A DNA stretch of 64,000 nt, taken from Gilliamella sp. ESL0443 (GTDB lineage Bacteria > Pseudomonadota > Gammaproteobacteria > Enterobacterales > Orbaceae). The stretch spans positions 744,001-808,000 of the forward strand of contig NZ_CP048263.1 of assembly GCF_019469165.1 (NCBI RefSeq). The letters are read 5' to 3'. The position numbers and the translations under genes are program-made. Under the pieces are notes generated by a model that was given only the letters and a program-made list of their open reading frames with translations, was not told the origin of the DNA and made no database searches. Of this stretch, positions 51,640-60,526 are shown one piece after another; the stretch's first letter is position 1, and each line of letters begins with the position of its first letter.

Positions 51640-51891
51640 AAGCCCCCAAAATATTATTTTTATAACCCTTTTTTTACTCAAAAAATAAAATAATTAAAAA
51701 TCACAATGTTAAAAAAATACTAAAAAAAAGGGTTTTTAAAACTCCAAATGCACTTTGCCTTTTTGCAAACAACGATTATAGTATGTCTTGTTCTAGGTTT
51801 ATGCCGTGTAGGCAGTTTATAAAATATAATTTTCGAATCAATCAACATCAGTCAGTTTATTCAGTGCAGATAATATCCTGTTTCTTAAAAA
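51640..51891. other. Non-coding AT-rich spacer between cassettes
   Basis: No gene is seen here. It holds poly-A/T runs and one sequence resembling a type I-F CRISPR repeat, listed separately. Confidence 0.6.
51796..51823 (+). repeat. Solitary sequence resembling a type I-F CRISPR repeat
   Basis: The 28 bp match the Enterobacterial I-F repeat (GTTCACTGCCGTGTAGGCAG...) at 22 of 28 positions, with an uninterrupted core GCCGTGTAGGCAG and a matching TTA.AAA end. No second copy lies 60 bp to either side, and no cas gene is in the window. It is not an array. Confidence 0.4.
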
Positions 51892-51911
51892 GTTGAGGAA
51901 CGGGGTTTTTG
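51892..51911 (+). repeat. Cassette-boundary repeat, copy 7
   Basis: GTTGAGGAACGGGGTTTTTG, one change from the consensus, left of lectin-like member 6. The stretch 51912-52060 holds no gene. Confidence 0.8.
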
Positions 51912-52068
51912 AGGGGTTAAATTTTACTTAAAAAATTATTCAAATATCAAAATCACTAAATTTCTAATTCAAAGCCCTAAAATAAAATTTTTCAGGATCA
52001 ATTACCCTGATTTTAAAGATTTGTAATGACAATATCTTTAGTTAAAACAGTGTATAATCAATTATAAT

Positions 52069-52184
52069 TTAGATCCTTTTTAGATCCCGCTTACAAAAGT
52101 TAACATAAATGAGCGAAAAAAAGTGTTGCATCGTGTTTTTCCAATCACTATACTTTTTACACGGTTTTAGCTAATAGGCTAAAA
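52069..52184 (+). promoter_or_regulatory. Conserved promoter and leader hairpin of lectin-like member 6
   Basis: TTTAGATC-N7-GATC at 52069-52086, TTGCAT (52126-52131), 17 bp, TATACT (52149-52154), then hairpin TTTTAGC/GCTAAAA with a 6-nt loop (52165-52184). The leader to the ATG is about 85 nt. Confidence 0.7.
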
Positions 52185-52245
52185 TTTGACAGAAAAGTAT
52201 AAAATTGTAAATTAATCAAGAAATTACTTGACAGGGTGGTCTAAA

Positions 52246-53891
52246 ATGCATTATAATTTTCAACAGGCAACAGGCAACAGGCAACCTGGCCAACCTATCT
52301 TTTAAATTCGCCTAAGTCCAGTTCCCAGCGTTTATTTTATATACAAGCACATTTTTCCACGAGAACAAGTAGAATTCTTCGAATTTTGGTGAGTTCCTAC
52401 TGTCGTTCTAATTTATTTCGGCAAATTTTTTTGAGTGTACTTTTTTTGCTTACTTTTTCTAGCTATGCATTAACATCTAAAACTTCAAATGTAATTTATG
52501 GTAGTGCTCCATATTTGACCTTAGATCATGGTCAAACCAAAGTTATGACTTCTGAAGCTTTATTAGGGATTACATTAGAAAATGGTCAACAATATATAGC
52601 GCCGGGGAGTACAGCAAATTTATATCCTAATGCTATTGTTGATTATTCCAGTCAGTCTAACCCGATTACGTTACCAAATGGATCAAATCAGTTTAGTAGT
52701 GTTAAAACACTTGTTCCAATTACAGGAAATAATAATTATCCAAAAATTAATCTTAGTAATTTAATTGGTTCCCCTTATAACTATTGGCAGGATGATGACG
52801 GAGATAGTGATATTAGTGCTACAGGCTCTTTGACTGTTAAATGGCAAGATGTGGTAGGTAATGATATTACTTCAGTTGTAAAACACAACCCTTCACAAAA
52901 ACTTTCAGCATGTGATGCTCCTTATAAATTAACTGTTACAGCAACTAATGGGCAACTATCTACTCAATATGGCCATCCGAAAAGTAGTACTTTTCGTAAT
53001 GGTTACCATGTGTATTATTTAAATCCAACAATTGATCGACCTAATGTTTGTTATGCTCAACCTAATTTAAATGGCACCGGTGGTGATGAATTATCTTCGC
53101 AATGGAATGCGATGAAAGGCTTTAAGGTACAGAATATTAATTCACCAGAAGTAAACTTTCCTACAACAGGCTTTAATGGTGCTGTTTTTTACCTTTTATT
53201 AGGTGGAATTAGTCCTGAACAGGTTATATCAGCCAATGGATCTACCATTTATCCAACAAATGGTAGATCAAATGTTTCATTAGCACTTTCATCAACAGTG
53301 ACACCAAGATGGGGTTCTTATTCTTCAATACATAAAGGCGGTGATATTGCATTAAGAGTTGAATTGCGAGGACCTACTATAAATTCTTCAAATCCTCAAT
53401 TTAATCCTTCAGTATTTAAAATTTATTCCGATAGTTCAAGACGTAATATTTTGTATACTTTTAAAATTCAACGTTGGTTTATTGTAAAACCGTATGGATT
53501 TGGAGGTCGTTATCGTGCAGAAGATTACTGTGCGGGATTTAGTGGTTATAGATTACCAAGTTTAAGGGATTATAATAACGCTAACGGTCAAGGTTGGACA
53601 GGAGGGATTCTTGGGCGCACTGATAGATCTGGGCGACGAGAAATTAGCTATAAAAATTATAATAATGAATGGGTAGGGGGATTATCAAATGAATGGGGAT
53701 ATCTTATTAAAGATGTAGATAGATCACCACAATATCCAAATGCTGAATGGGAGTTTGAACGTTATTGGGTTAAAGAAATTAAATATTCTAATCGGCCCTA
53801 TATAGCAGTTAATTCACCTTTTGAGGCTGGAGCTGTTTATTATAATGATTGGGATGATCGGTCCCCTCGCGTTAGCTGCGTATCTCCATAA
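52246..53891 (+). CDS. Secreted lectin-like family protein, member 6, apparently phase-OFF
   Basis: The family ATG at 52246 is followed by (CAACAGG)3 CAAC and its frame stops at a TAA after 19 codons. The main frame is open from about 52257 to 53891 and continues the family presequence (WPTYLLNSPKSSSQ ... SRILRILVSSYCRSNLFRQIF). The first usable codons in that frame are a TTG at 52386 and a GTG at 52389, just before the signal helix, so low-level expression of a short-leader form is possible. The mature part is the most divergent of the six: HGQTKVMTSEALLGITLENG, YWQDDDGDSDISATGSLT, an insert of about 40 residues around EQVISANGSTIYPTNG, and the tail YCAGFSGYRLPSLRDYNNAN ... RVSCVSP. One extra heptamer would switch it ON. 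Confidence 0.7.
52261..52285 (+). repeat. Heptanucleotide tract (CAACAGG)3 in member 6
   Basis: The same tract and copy number as in member 2, at the same distance from the ATG, and out of frame in the same sense. Confidence 0.9.
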
Positions 53892-53952
53892 TCAATCTAC
53901 CTTTAAATTTAAGTTTTATTAATTAATGAAGATTCAGATAATTAAATAAAAA

Positions 53953-53972
53953 AATCAGAAGCGGGGTTTTGG
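53953..53972 (+). repeat. Cassette-boundary repeat, copy 8 (degenerate)
   Basis: AATCAGAAGCGGGGTTTTGG, 15 of 20 matches, 2061 bp after copy 7. The two bracket member 6. Confidence 0.5.
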
Positions 53973-54033
53973 GCGCTAATAAATAATTATATTTAGCTTT
54001 ATTACCCCGTTTATCCGTTAACTTATTAGCTTT

Positions 54034-55665
54034 TTATTTTATTGCTTTTGCCACTATTTGTTGTGCTTCTTGCTGTAAGGTGGCAAGGTGTTCGTTGCTG
54101 ATAAAGCTTTCGGCATAGATTTTATATGCGTCTTCCGTTCCCGATGGGCGAGCTGCAAACCAGCCGTTTTGGGTGATCACTTTTAATCCACCAATTGGCG
54201 CATTATTTGCTGGCGCGGTAGTGAGGCATTGGGTTATTTCTTCACCGGCTAGTTTGTCTGTGGTTAATTGGCTTGCATCAAGTTTGGCCAGTTTTTGTTT
54301 TTCAGCAAATGTAGCCGAAGCTTGAATGCGTCCATAGTATGAGATACCAAAATTGTCTTCAAGCTCTTGATATTGTTCTTGCGGATTTTTGCCAATTTTG
54401 GCAGTCATTTCTGCAGCAAGTAGACATAAGATGATGCCGTCTTTATCAGTTGTCCAGACTTTGCCGTTGGTTCTTAGGAATGATCCGCCTGCGCTTTCTT
54501 CACCAGCAAATCCGAGTTTGCCGTGATAGAGTCCATCAGCATACCATTTAAAACCAACCGGATATTCAAGGTATTTTTTGTTTAAGCTGTTAGCTACGCG
54601 GTCGATCATTGAGCTAGTTACAAGTGTTTTACCGATTGCGATATCTTTGTGCCATTGTGGGCGGTTTTGGAATAGGTAGTTTACACAGGTTGATAAGTAG
54701 GCATTTGGGTTCATTAGTCCTTTTGGGGTGACGATACCGTGGCGGTCAGCATCGGTGTCGTTGCCAAAGGCTAGATCGAATTTGTCTTTTAGATTTAGTA
54801 ATCCTGCCATTGCCCAACGGCTTGAGCAATCCATGCGGATAATTTCATCATGGTCAAGATGCATAAAGCTAAATGTTGGGTCGATTTTGTTGTTAACGAT
54901 TTCTAGGTTTAGGCCATATTTTTCAGCAATGCGTGGCCAATAGGTAATACAGGCGCCACCAAGCGGGTCAACCCCAATTTTGAGTGATGATGATTTGATA
55001 AGCGATAGATCGACGATGTTTTGCAGATCATTAACATAATCGGTTTCATATTCTTTAGTATGCAGGTAGTCAGATTTTATCGCTTTTTCGATCGTGACGC
55101 GTTTGACACCATTTAGGTTGGCTTTGAGTAGTTCGTTAGCGCGATTTTCGATCTGTTTGGTGATGTCAGTATCAGCAGGCCCGCCGTTAGTTGGGTTGTA
55201 TTTGATTCCGCCATCTTCAGGTGGGTTGTGTGATGGCGTGATAACGATGCCGTCAGCTAATTGTGATTGTTTATTGTAAGTTAAGATGGCGTGCGATATT
55301 ACTGGCGTTGGTGTGTAACCCCAGTTTTGAGCGATAACTACGGTTTGTTCGTTAGCAATAAAGACTTCTAAAACGGATTTTAGCGCAAGTTCGGATAAGG
55401 CGTGGGAATCTTGGCCAATAAAGCAAGGACCAGTGATGTTGTTAGCTTTGCGGTATTCCGCCACCGCTTGTGCAATGGCTAGAATATGAGCTTCGTTAAA
55501 GGTGCCTTTGTTTGAGCTACCACGGTGACCCGATGTACCAAAGATGACCAGTTGGCTGATATTGTCTGTATCTGGTTTGATTTGGTAGTAATTGTTTTTT
55601 AATGTTTCGACATTTATTAGGTCTGTCGGTTGCGCTAACAATCCCGCACGACTTGGCTTATCCAT
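54034..55665 (-). CDS. pgm: Phosphoglucomutase (alpha-D-glucose specific)
   Basis: Interconverts glucose-1- and glucose-6-phosphate. It has 543 residues. The phosphoserine loop is [11 protein letters not shown], the Mg loop is DTDADRHG, the sugar loop is GEESAGGS, and the phosphate loop ends in [12 protein letters not shown]. It lies 57 bp downstream of seqA on the same strand, the conserved seqA-pgm order of enterobacteria. Confidence 0.96.
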   Translation of the reverse strand: MDKPSRAGLLAQPTDLINVETLKNNYYQIKPDTDNISQLVIFGTSGHRGSSNKGTFNEAHILAIAQAVAEYRKANNITGPCFIGQDSHALSELALKSVLEVFIANEQTVVIAQNWGYTPTPVISHAILTYNKQSQLADGIVITPSHNPPEDGGIKYNPTNGGPADTDITKQIENRANELLKANLNGVKRVTIEKAIKSDYLHTKEYETDYVNDLQNIVDLSLIKSSSLKIGVDPLGGACITYWPRIAEKYGLNLEIVNNKIDPTFSFMHLDHDEIIRMDCSSRWAMAGLLNLKDKFDLAFGNDTDADRHGIVTPKGLMNPNAYLSTCVNYLFQNRPQWHKDIAIGKTLVTSSMIDRVANSLNKKYLEYPVGFKWYADGLYHGKLGFAGEESAGGSFLRTNGKVWTTDKDGIILCLLAAEMTAKIGKNPQEQYQELEDNFGISYYGRIQASATFAEKQKLAKLDASQLTTDKLAGEEITQCLTTAPANNAPIGGLKVITQNGWFAARPSGTEDAYKIYAESFISNEHLATLQQEAQQIVAKAIK

Positions 55666-55722
55666 TTTTTACTCCTCTTTCACAATTCGTTTTATTCACT
55701 TTTGTGTTCATTGCGTGAATTT

Positions 55723-56235
55723 TTATTTACTTGATGGTGAGAATGCATGAGTCACTTGGTTTATCATGCTTTCTGATATTCCCATGTCACTCATAATCGA
55801 TTCAATAATGAGTATTTTACGAGCAGTATTGGTGTTGCTAATGACCCAGTATGGGGTGCCAATGATTTCTCGTGGTTTGGTATTTTTACCTGAGGTTTCA
55901 AGTGCTTTTTTGTCTTTAGCTAGGTATTGACGCTTTCTACCATGGAGTGAGGTCGCTGCAATGGAGAATAGTGCTGAGTTGTAGTTGTATAGCGCGTTTA
56001 ATACCGTTAAAAATCGACTGATGGTAGATCTTTCTTTTGTAAATCTTTCACTTTTAATGAGGTTTTCAATAACTGAATAATTGTTTTCAGTGAGTTCTGA
56101 TGGGGCAATTTCGATTGCTGACAATTGGTTGAACTTTAATAATCGTCTTAAAATACTTGAAGCATCTTCACCTATATGTTGAGTTTGACCTGCAATAAAT
56201 TGATAAAGTTCTTCGTCGATTTCGATAGTTTTCAT
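55723..56235 (-). CDS. seqA: Negative modulator of replication initiation SeqA
   Basis: Binds pairs of hemimethylated GATC sites, sequesters oriC and organises new DNA behind forks. It has 170 residues. The N-terminal multimerisation domain is MKTIEIDEELYQFIAGQT ... SSILRRLLKF. The C-terminal DNA-binding domain has FLTVLNALYNYNSALFSIA, GRKRQYLAKDK and GTPYWVISNTNT. Its presence implies Dam methylation in this organism, relevant to the GATC-dense lectin-like genes in the same window. Confidence 0.95.
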   Translation of the reverse strand: MKTIEIDEELYQFIAGQTQHIGEDASSILRRLLKFNQLSAIEIAPSELTENNYSVIENLIKSERFTKERSTISRFLTVLNALYNYNSALFSIAATSLHGRKRQYLAKDKKALETSGKNTKPREIIGTPYWVISNTNTARKILIIESIMSDMGISESMINQVTHAFSPSSK

Positions 56236-56256
56236 GCTGTTATTTTGCCTATAAAA

Positions 56257-56436
56257 TTATTTTACTGGACAACCATCAGCTGCGATGGCGTCAAGATTTA
56301 AATTCGGTTTGTCATTCATACAATCAAGCTTAGATTGATGAGTGACGGTTTCATTTTTCGTCGTTGCTTTTTGATTTTCATCATGACAGGCAGTTATCAT
56401 AACTGATAATATTAAAGGAAAAAATAACCGTTTCAT
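56257..56436 (-). CDS. Small lipoprotein of 59 residues, unknown function
   Basis: Starts MKRLFFPLILSVMITAC, a short lipoprotein signal with lipobox ITAC and lipidated Cys17. It is followed by a charged linker (HDENQKATTKNETVTHQ) and a tail with two more Cys (LDCMNDK ... DGCPVK) that could form a disulfide. No family is recognised. It sits 21 bp upstream of seqA on the same strand. The SD is weak (AAG). The signal peptide makes it credible despite its size. Confidence 0.65.
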   Translation of the reverse strand: MKRLFFPLILSVMITACHDENQKATTKNETVTHQSKLDCMNDKPNLNLDAIAADGCPVK

Positions 56437-56602
56437 GTACTTATTGTATGGTAGATTAACTATTGAGCTGAGTATAACCTAAGTTGATTATAAATTGTAT
56501 TATCAAATGATAAAATTGTGAAAATGATGTTGTCGTTTTTGCAAAAGAATATTATGCTATTAGAGGTATAAAATTTTATACTCAATATATGAGGAATAAA
56601 TT

Positions 56603-57094
56603 ATGAAAAAAATCGTCACATTAACTATACTAGCAGCAATTTTATCTGGGTGCAGTAATAGTGATATTTATTCTGGCGATGTTTATACAACCGATCAAGC
56701 TAAGCAAGTTCAACAAGTAAGTTATGGTACAGTTGTTGCTGTAAGAGCTGTGAAGATTCAAGCTAACTCTGATGGCAAAAATGGTGGCAATGTTGCGGGT
56801 CCTTTAGGCGGCGCAGTCATCGGGGGAGTATTAGGTAATACAATTGGTAATGGTACTGGGCGAATTTTAGCTGCAGCTACCGGTGCTGTAGGTGGTGCAA
56901 TTTTAGGTGATGCTATCGAAAACAAAGCAAGCCAAGCTGCAGCGGTTGAATTAGAAATCAAACAAGATAAAGGTTCAACGATTGTTATTGTTCAAAAAGG
57001 TGATGCTAAGCAGTTTTACCCTGGTCAAAAAGTGAAACTGATCTCTAACGGTAAACGTATTAGTGCAGCACCAAAATATAATTCAAGATATTAA
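56603..57094 (+). CDS. slyB: Outer-membrane lipoprotein SlyB
   Basis: 163 residues, lipobox LSGC (Cys17), then VYTTDQAKQVQQVSYGTVV, a glycine-zipper pair (GPLGGAVIGGVLGNTIGNG, ATGAVGGAILGDAIE) and a C-terminal beta domain (VIVQKGD...FYPGQKVKLIS). SlyB/Pcp proteins help maintain outer-membrane integrity and are PhoP-regulated in enterics. No PhoP box was identified here. SD GAGGAA. Confidence 0.92.
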   Translation: MKKIVTLTILAAILSGCSNSDIYSGDVYTTDQAKQVQQVSYGTVVAVRAVKIQANSDGKNGGNVAGPLGGAVIGGVLGNTIGNGTGRILAAATGAVGGAILGDAIENKASQAAAVELEIKQDKGSTIVIVQKGDAKQFYPGQKVKLISNGKRISAAPKYNSRY

Positions 57095-57316
57095 AGGTTC
57101 CTTTTCAAATCTTACTGATTTGTTCGCCTTCACTTATTGTATGATTCGTGAAGGCATTTTTTTTCTTCTCTTTCTTCCATTTTTTCCTTTTTTCCCATTT
57201 TACCTATTTTTAAATTCTCTTAATTGATTATTTTGTCAGCATAAAAATTTGCTTGGTTTGGTGCAAATAGATAAACTCAAGTTAGATGTTTAATTGTAAT
57301 AAGGAACAGTACTGCA

Positions 57317-57724
57317 ATGCGTATTTTACATACTATGATCCGCGTCGGCGATCTAAAACGTTCAATTGATTTTTATACTCGTATAATGGGAATGAAGTTG
57401 CTTAGAACAAGTGAGAATCCTGAATATCAATACTCGCTTGCTTTTGTTGGTTATAGTGATGAGTCTGAAAGTTCGGTGATTGAGTTGACCTATAATTGGG
57501 GGACGGATAAATATGATCATGGTACGGCGTTTGGTCATATTGCTATTGGGGTTGATGATGTGGCTAAGATGTGCGAAGACGTTCGTCAAGCGGGTGGTCG
57601 TGTGACTCGTGAGGCGGGGCCGGTTAAAGGTGGTAAGACGATTATTGCTTTTGTTGAAGATCCCGATGGTTATAAGCTGGAGTTAATTCAAAATAGCCAA
57701 GCGTCTGAAGCGTTAGGTAATTAG
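57317..57724 (+). CDS. gloA: Lactoylglutathione lyase (glyoxalase I)
   Basis: Converts the methylglyoxal-glutathione hemithioacetal to S-lactoylglutathione. It has 135 residues, two beta-alpha-beta-beta-beta units. The metal ligands are His5 ([11 protein letters not shown]), Glu in [10 protein letters not shown], His in [11 protein letters not shown] and Glu in GYKLELIQ. It is the bacterial Ni2+ type by length. Confidence 0.96.
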   Translation: MRILHTMIRVGDLKRSIDFYTRIMGMKLLRTSENPEYQYSLAFVGYSDESESSVIELTYNWGTDKYDHGTAFGHIAIGVDDVAKMCEDVRQAGGRVTREAGPVKGGKTIIAFVEDPDGYKLELIQNSQASEALGN

Positions 57725-57732
57725 TACGTTAT

Positions 57733-57760
57733 ATCGCCGATTTTTCGGCGATTTTTTTTC
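57733..57760. terminator. Terminator between gloA and gmk
   Basis: ATCGCCGA/TCGGCGAT with a TTTT loop, followed by T8 on the + strand. Confidence 0.85.
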
Positions 57761-57767
57761 AATTCTA

Positions 57768-58397
57768 TTAGTATGTTGGTGCAAGCAGGTCATCAATAAG
57801 TTGTTGGTGTGTGATGGTTTGTTTTGCTTGCTCAAGACTCGCTGTTGTCATAATGGCATTAAGTGCTGTTAATGATTCATCAAAATCATCATTTATTATG
57901 ATGTAGTCATATTCGTTATAATGCGATATTTCAGATTGGGCTTTGTGCATTCTTTTGCTGATGATATTCGCGTCGTCTTGGCCTCGTTTAATCAGTCTAT
58001 TTTCAAGCTCTTTTAGTGATGGCGGTAAAATGAAGATGCTTTTTGATTCAGGCATTTGTTGTCTTACTTGCTGTGCACCTTGCCAATCGATATCAAGAAA
58101 GACATTTATTCCTTGCTGTAATGATTGTTCGATTTCAGCTTTGGATGTGCCATAGTAGTGGTCAAAGACGTGAGCATATTCAACAAAGGCATTTTGTTTT
58201 ATAAGTGATTCAAATTCTTGATTGTCTACAAAATAGTAGTGTTCACCTTGTTTTTCGCCCGGTCTTGGGTTTCTGGTTGTATGAGAGATTGAAACTTTAG
58301 CCGGATGGTGATTAGTTTGTGCTAAATAGGCGCGAATCAGGCTTGATTTGCCTGCACCACTTGGTGCTGAAATGATAAATAAAGTGCCTGTATACAT
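57768..58397 (-). CDS. gmk: Guanylate kinase
   Basis: Phosphorylates GMP to GDP, 209 residues. The P-loop is [14 protein letters not shown], the GMP-binding region is [20 protein letters not shown], and [11 protein letters not shown] and [15 protein letters not shown] are conserved. rpoZ is not found downstream on this strand, where a convergent gloA lies instead. Confidence 0.96.
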   Translation of the reverse strand: MYTGTLFIISAPSGAGKSSLIRAYLAQTNHHPAKVSISHTTRNPRPGEKQGEHYYFVDNQEFESLIKQNAFVEYAHVFDHYYGTSKAEIEQSLQQGINVFLDIDWQGAQQVRQQMPESKSIFILPPSLKELENRLIKRGQDDANIISKRMHKAQSEISHYNEYDYIIINDDFDESLTALNAIMTTASLEQAKQTITHQQLIDDLLAPTY

Positions 58398-58567
58398 AAA
58401 TAATTTTACCGTAATATAATAAATAGTTTTAATAGAGCGTTGTTATACTCTATTATAGCAAAGTTTGATTATAAAATGCGGTTAATTGTTTTTAGTCTAA
58501 TTAATTGTCTGCAATCTAATCTTTATTATTATAATTATTCAGGATATCAGTTTGTAAGGAATGAAAG

Positions 58568-59263
58568 ATGTCATTAACGTTTGAAGATGGTGTGCGCGCC
58601 TGTATTCCCACCTTATTGGGGTATATTGGAATTGGTATCGCTGCGGGTGTAGTGGGTAAAGCCTCTAATTTGTCAGTGTTAGAAATCACCTTGATGGCTG
58701 CTATCATTTATGCGGGTGCATCGCAATTTATCATCACGGGTTTAATGATTGTAGCAACTCCGATTTCGGCTGTGATATTTACTGTTTTTTTGGTTAATTC
58801 ACGCCATTTTTTGATGAGTATGGCTACTGCACCTGCTTTTCGGCGTTTTTCGCTTTTAAATAATATTGGGATTGGTAGCTTATTAACCGATGAGAGTTTT
58901 GCGGTTGCGATGAATGCCATTGCTAATAAAACGCCGATCAATCCGCCTTGGATGCATGGGCTGAATGTTACTGCTTATTTGGCGTGGATATTATCCTGTT
59001 TAGTTGGTGCATTGATTGGCGAGTGGTTGCCGAATCCTGCTCAGTTTGGTTTAGATTATACATTAGTTGCGATGTTTATTGGTTTATTATATTTGCAGTT
59101 AACTGGTGATAAAACAAAAACCATTAGAAATCTGATTATTGCAATGTTAACTGTAACTGTGGTGCTGGTCTTTTTATTGCGATTTGTATCGTCCGAAATG
59201 GCAATATTATTTAGTACTTTTGCTGGCTGCTTTATGGGTATTATTGTGGAGCGTAAAGCATGA
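58568..59263 (+). CDS. ygaZ: Branched-chain amino-acid exporter large subunit (AzlC/YgaZ)
   Basis: A 231-residue AzlC-family membrane protein. It has GVRACIPTLLGYIGIGIAAG, MAAIIYAGASQFIITGLM, the VNSRHFLMS signature and TDESFAVAM. With its small partner it exports valine and related amino acids in E. coli. It overlaps the next gene by 4 bp (ATGA). Confidence 0.9.
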   Translation: MSLTFEDGVRACIPTLLGYIGIGIAAGVVGKASNLSVLEITLMAAIIYAGASQFIITGLMIVATPISAVIFTVFLVNSRHFLMSMATAPAFRRFSLLNNIGIGSLLTDESFAVAMNAIANKTPINPPWMHGLNVTAYLAWILSCLVGALIGEWLPNPAQFGLDYTLVAMFIGLLYLQLTGDKTKTIRNLIIAMLTVTVVLVFLLRFVSSEMAILFSTFAGCFMGIIVERKA

Positions 59264-59583
59264 GTTTGTATAGTTTGTTGATTATTTTGGGGAGTGGTGT
59301 GGTGACTTGGTTACCGCGAGTTATTCCATTTTTATTAGTTAGAAAATTGCAATTGCCTGAAATCGTGATTCGTTTTCTATCTTATGTGCCTATCTGTATT
59401 TTAACTGCGCTATTTGTGCAAAATTTGTTTATTGTTAAGCAAGGTGAGTTTCCTACTTTTAATTTGGAATATTGTTTAGCCGCTGTGCCAACTATTATTG
59501 TGGCGGTATTGACACGAAACCTGATGTGGGTGGTGATTACGGGCATGAGTTGTATGGCTTTGATTCGGTATTTTATTCTCTAG
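59260..59583 (+). CDS. ygaH: Branched-chain amino-acid exporter small subunit (AzlD/YgaH)
   Basis: A 107-residue AzlD-family protein with three or four short TMs. The conserved N-terminal GSGVVTWLPRVIPFLLVRK and a middle LSYVPICILTALF are typical. It is translationally coupled to ygaZ by the ATGA overlap. Confidence 0.9.
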   Translation: MSLYSLLIILGSGVVTWLPRVIPFLLVRKLQLPEIVIRFLSYVPICILTALFVQNLFIVKQGEFPTFNLEYCLAAVPTIIVAVLTRNLMWVVITGMSCMALIRYFIL

Positions 59584-59591
59584 CGATAAAT

Positions 59592-59620
59592 AAAAAACAG
59601 GGCGATTGCCCTGTTTTTTA
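59592..59620. terminator. Bidirectional terminator between ygaH and hemY
   Basis: AAAAACAGGGC/GCCCTGTTTTT with a GATT loop, between convergent genes. Confidence 0.9.
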
Positions 59621-59622
59621 TG

Positions 59623-60516
59623 TCAACATTGTTCTTTTTGCTCTAATCGCATGATGTTTCTTTTTAGTCTTTCAGCTTCGGCGGTTTGACCTAATTGAGT
59701 TAGGTAGTTGGCCATTGCTTTTTGATTGGCAAGATTGTTAATGATAGATTTTGGTTGTTTTTTCCACCATTTTATTAAAGCTAAAGAATCAATATCCGTA
59801 GATAACTGTTTTATACGACCAATATAAGCCGCTTGTTTGAACTGATCGAGTTGCGAATCAGGGTAAGCTTTGGTTTTGTATAAGATCGGTAACAGTTCTA
59901 TCACCGCTTGATAATCTTGTGATTCATAATATAGCTGGTCTGCTAATTTTAGGAGCTCAATGTTACGCGGTTTTTCGTTTAGCAGTTTTTCGATTGTGAT
60001 TTTGGCTGAGCTATATTCGTGATTTTTGATTTGTAACCGAATTTGTACAAGCTGAAAAGCAAATAATTCATTTGGTTGACAACTTTTAGCTGCTTGCTCT
60101 AAAGATTGATTAGCGGCGATAAGTTGGTCATCATCAATTTGTGCTTGAGCAGCAAGTAAGTAAGATAGTGTCGAACTTTTTGCTCCTTTGGCACTTTTCA
60201 TAAATAGTTTTGCTGCTTGTCGGTAATCACCTTCTAATAAATAAAATTGCGCTTGTTCAATACGTTTAATTGATTTTTTTGGCGATCGTAATCTAAACCA
60301 ATTACCCAATTTGGTATTGAAGATTTTAGAGAATAATTTATAGATTAAGTATAGGCAGAGCAAACCAATGATTTGCAAAATCATAAATGAGTTAAATGAC
60401 ATGCTGATACGATATTTGGCAACTTCGAATACCGCAGAACCTTGGTGGCCTTCAAACAATGGCCCAAGGAAAAATCCACCAACTAATACTAGGAATATAA
60501 TGAGTATTTTGAACAT
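59623..60516 (-). CDS. hemY: HemY-like TPR membrane protein
   Basis: The HemY_N domain (about 1-105) has two TMs (FKILIIFLVLVGGFFLGPL and FMILQIIGLLCLYLIYKLF) and is followed by TPR helices (LLEGDYRQAAKLFMKSAKGA). It is 297 residues, about 100 shorter than E. coli HemY, with the loss in the C-terminal TPR part. Its role in heme synthesis is by context. It is the last gene of hemCDXY, 11 bp after hemX. Confidence 0.88.
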   Translation of the reverse strand: MFKILIIFLVLVGGFFLGPLFEGHQGSAVFEVAKYRISMSFNSFMILQIIGLLCLYLIYKLFSKIFNTKLGNWFRLRSPKKSIKRIEQAQFYLLEGDYRQAAKLFMKSAKGAKSSTLSYLLAAQAQIDDDQLIAANQSLEQAAKSCQPNELFAFQLVQIRLQIKNHEYSSAKITIEKLLNEKPRNIELLKLADQLYYESQDYQAVIELLPILYKTKAYPDSQLDQFKQAAYIGRIKQLSTDIDSLALIKWWKKQPKSIINNLANQKAMANYLTQLGQTAEAERLKRNIMRLEQKEQC

Positions 60517-60526
60517 TATTATTCTC

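Noticed and set aside
51780-51890. A CRISPR array at the I-F-like repeat
   Set aside because: No second repeat lies one repeat-plus-spacer length away on either side and no cas genes are in the window.
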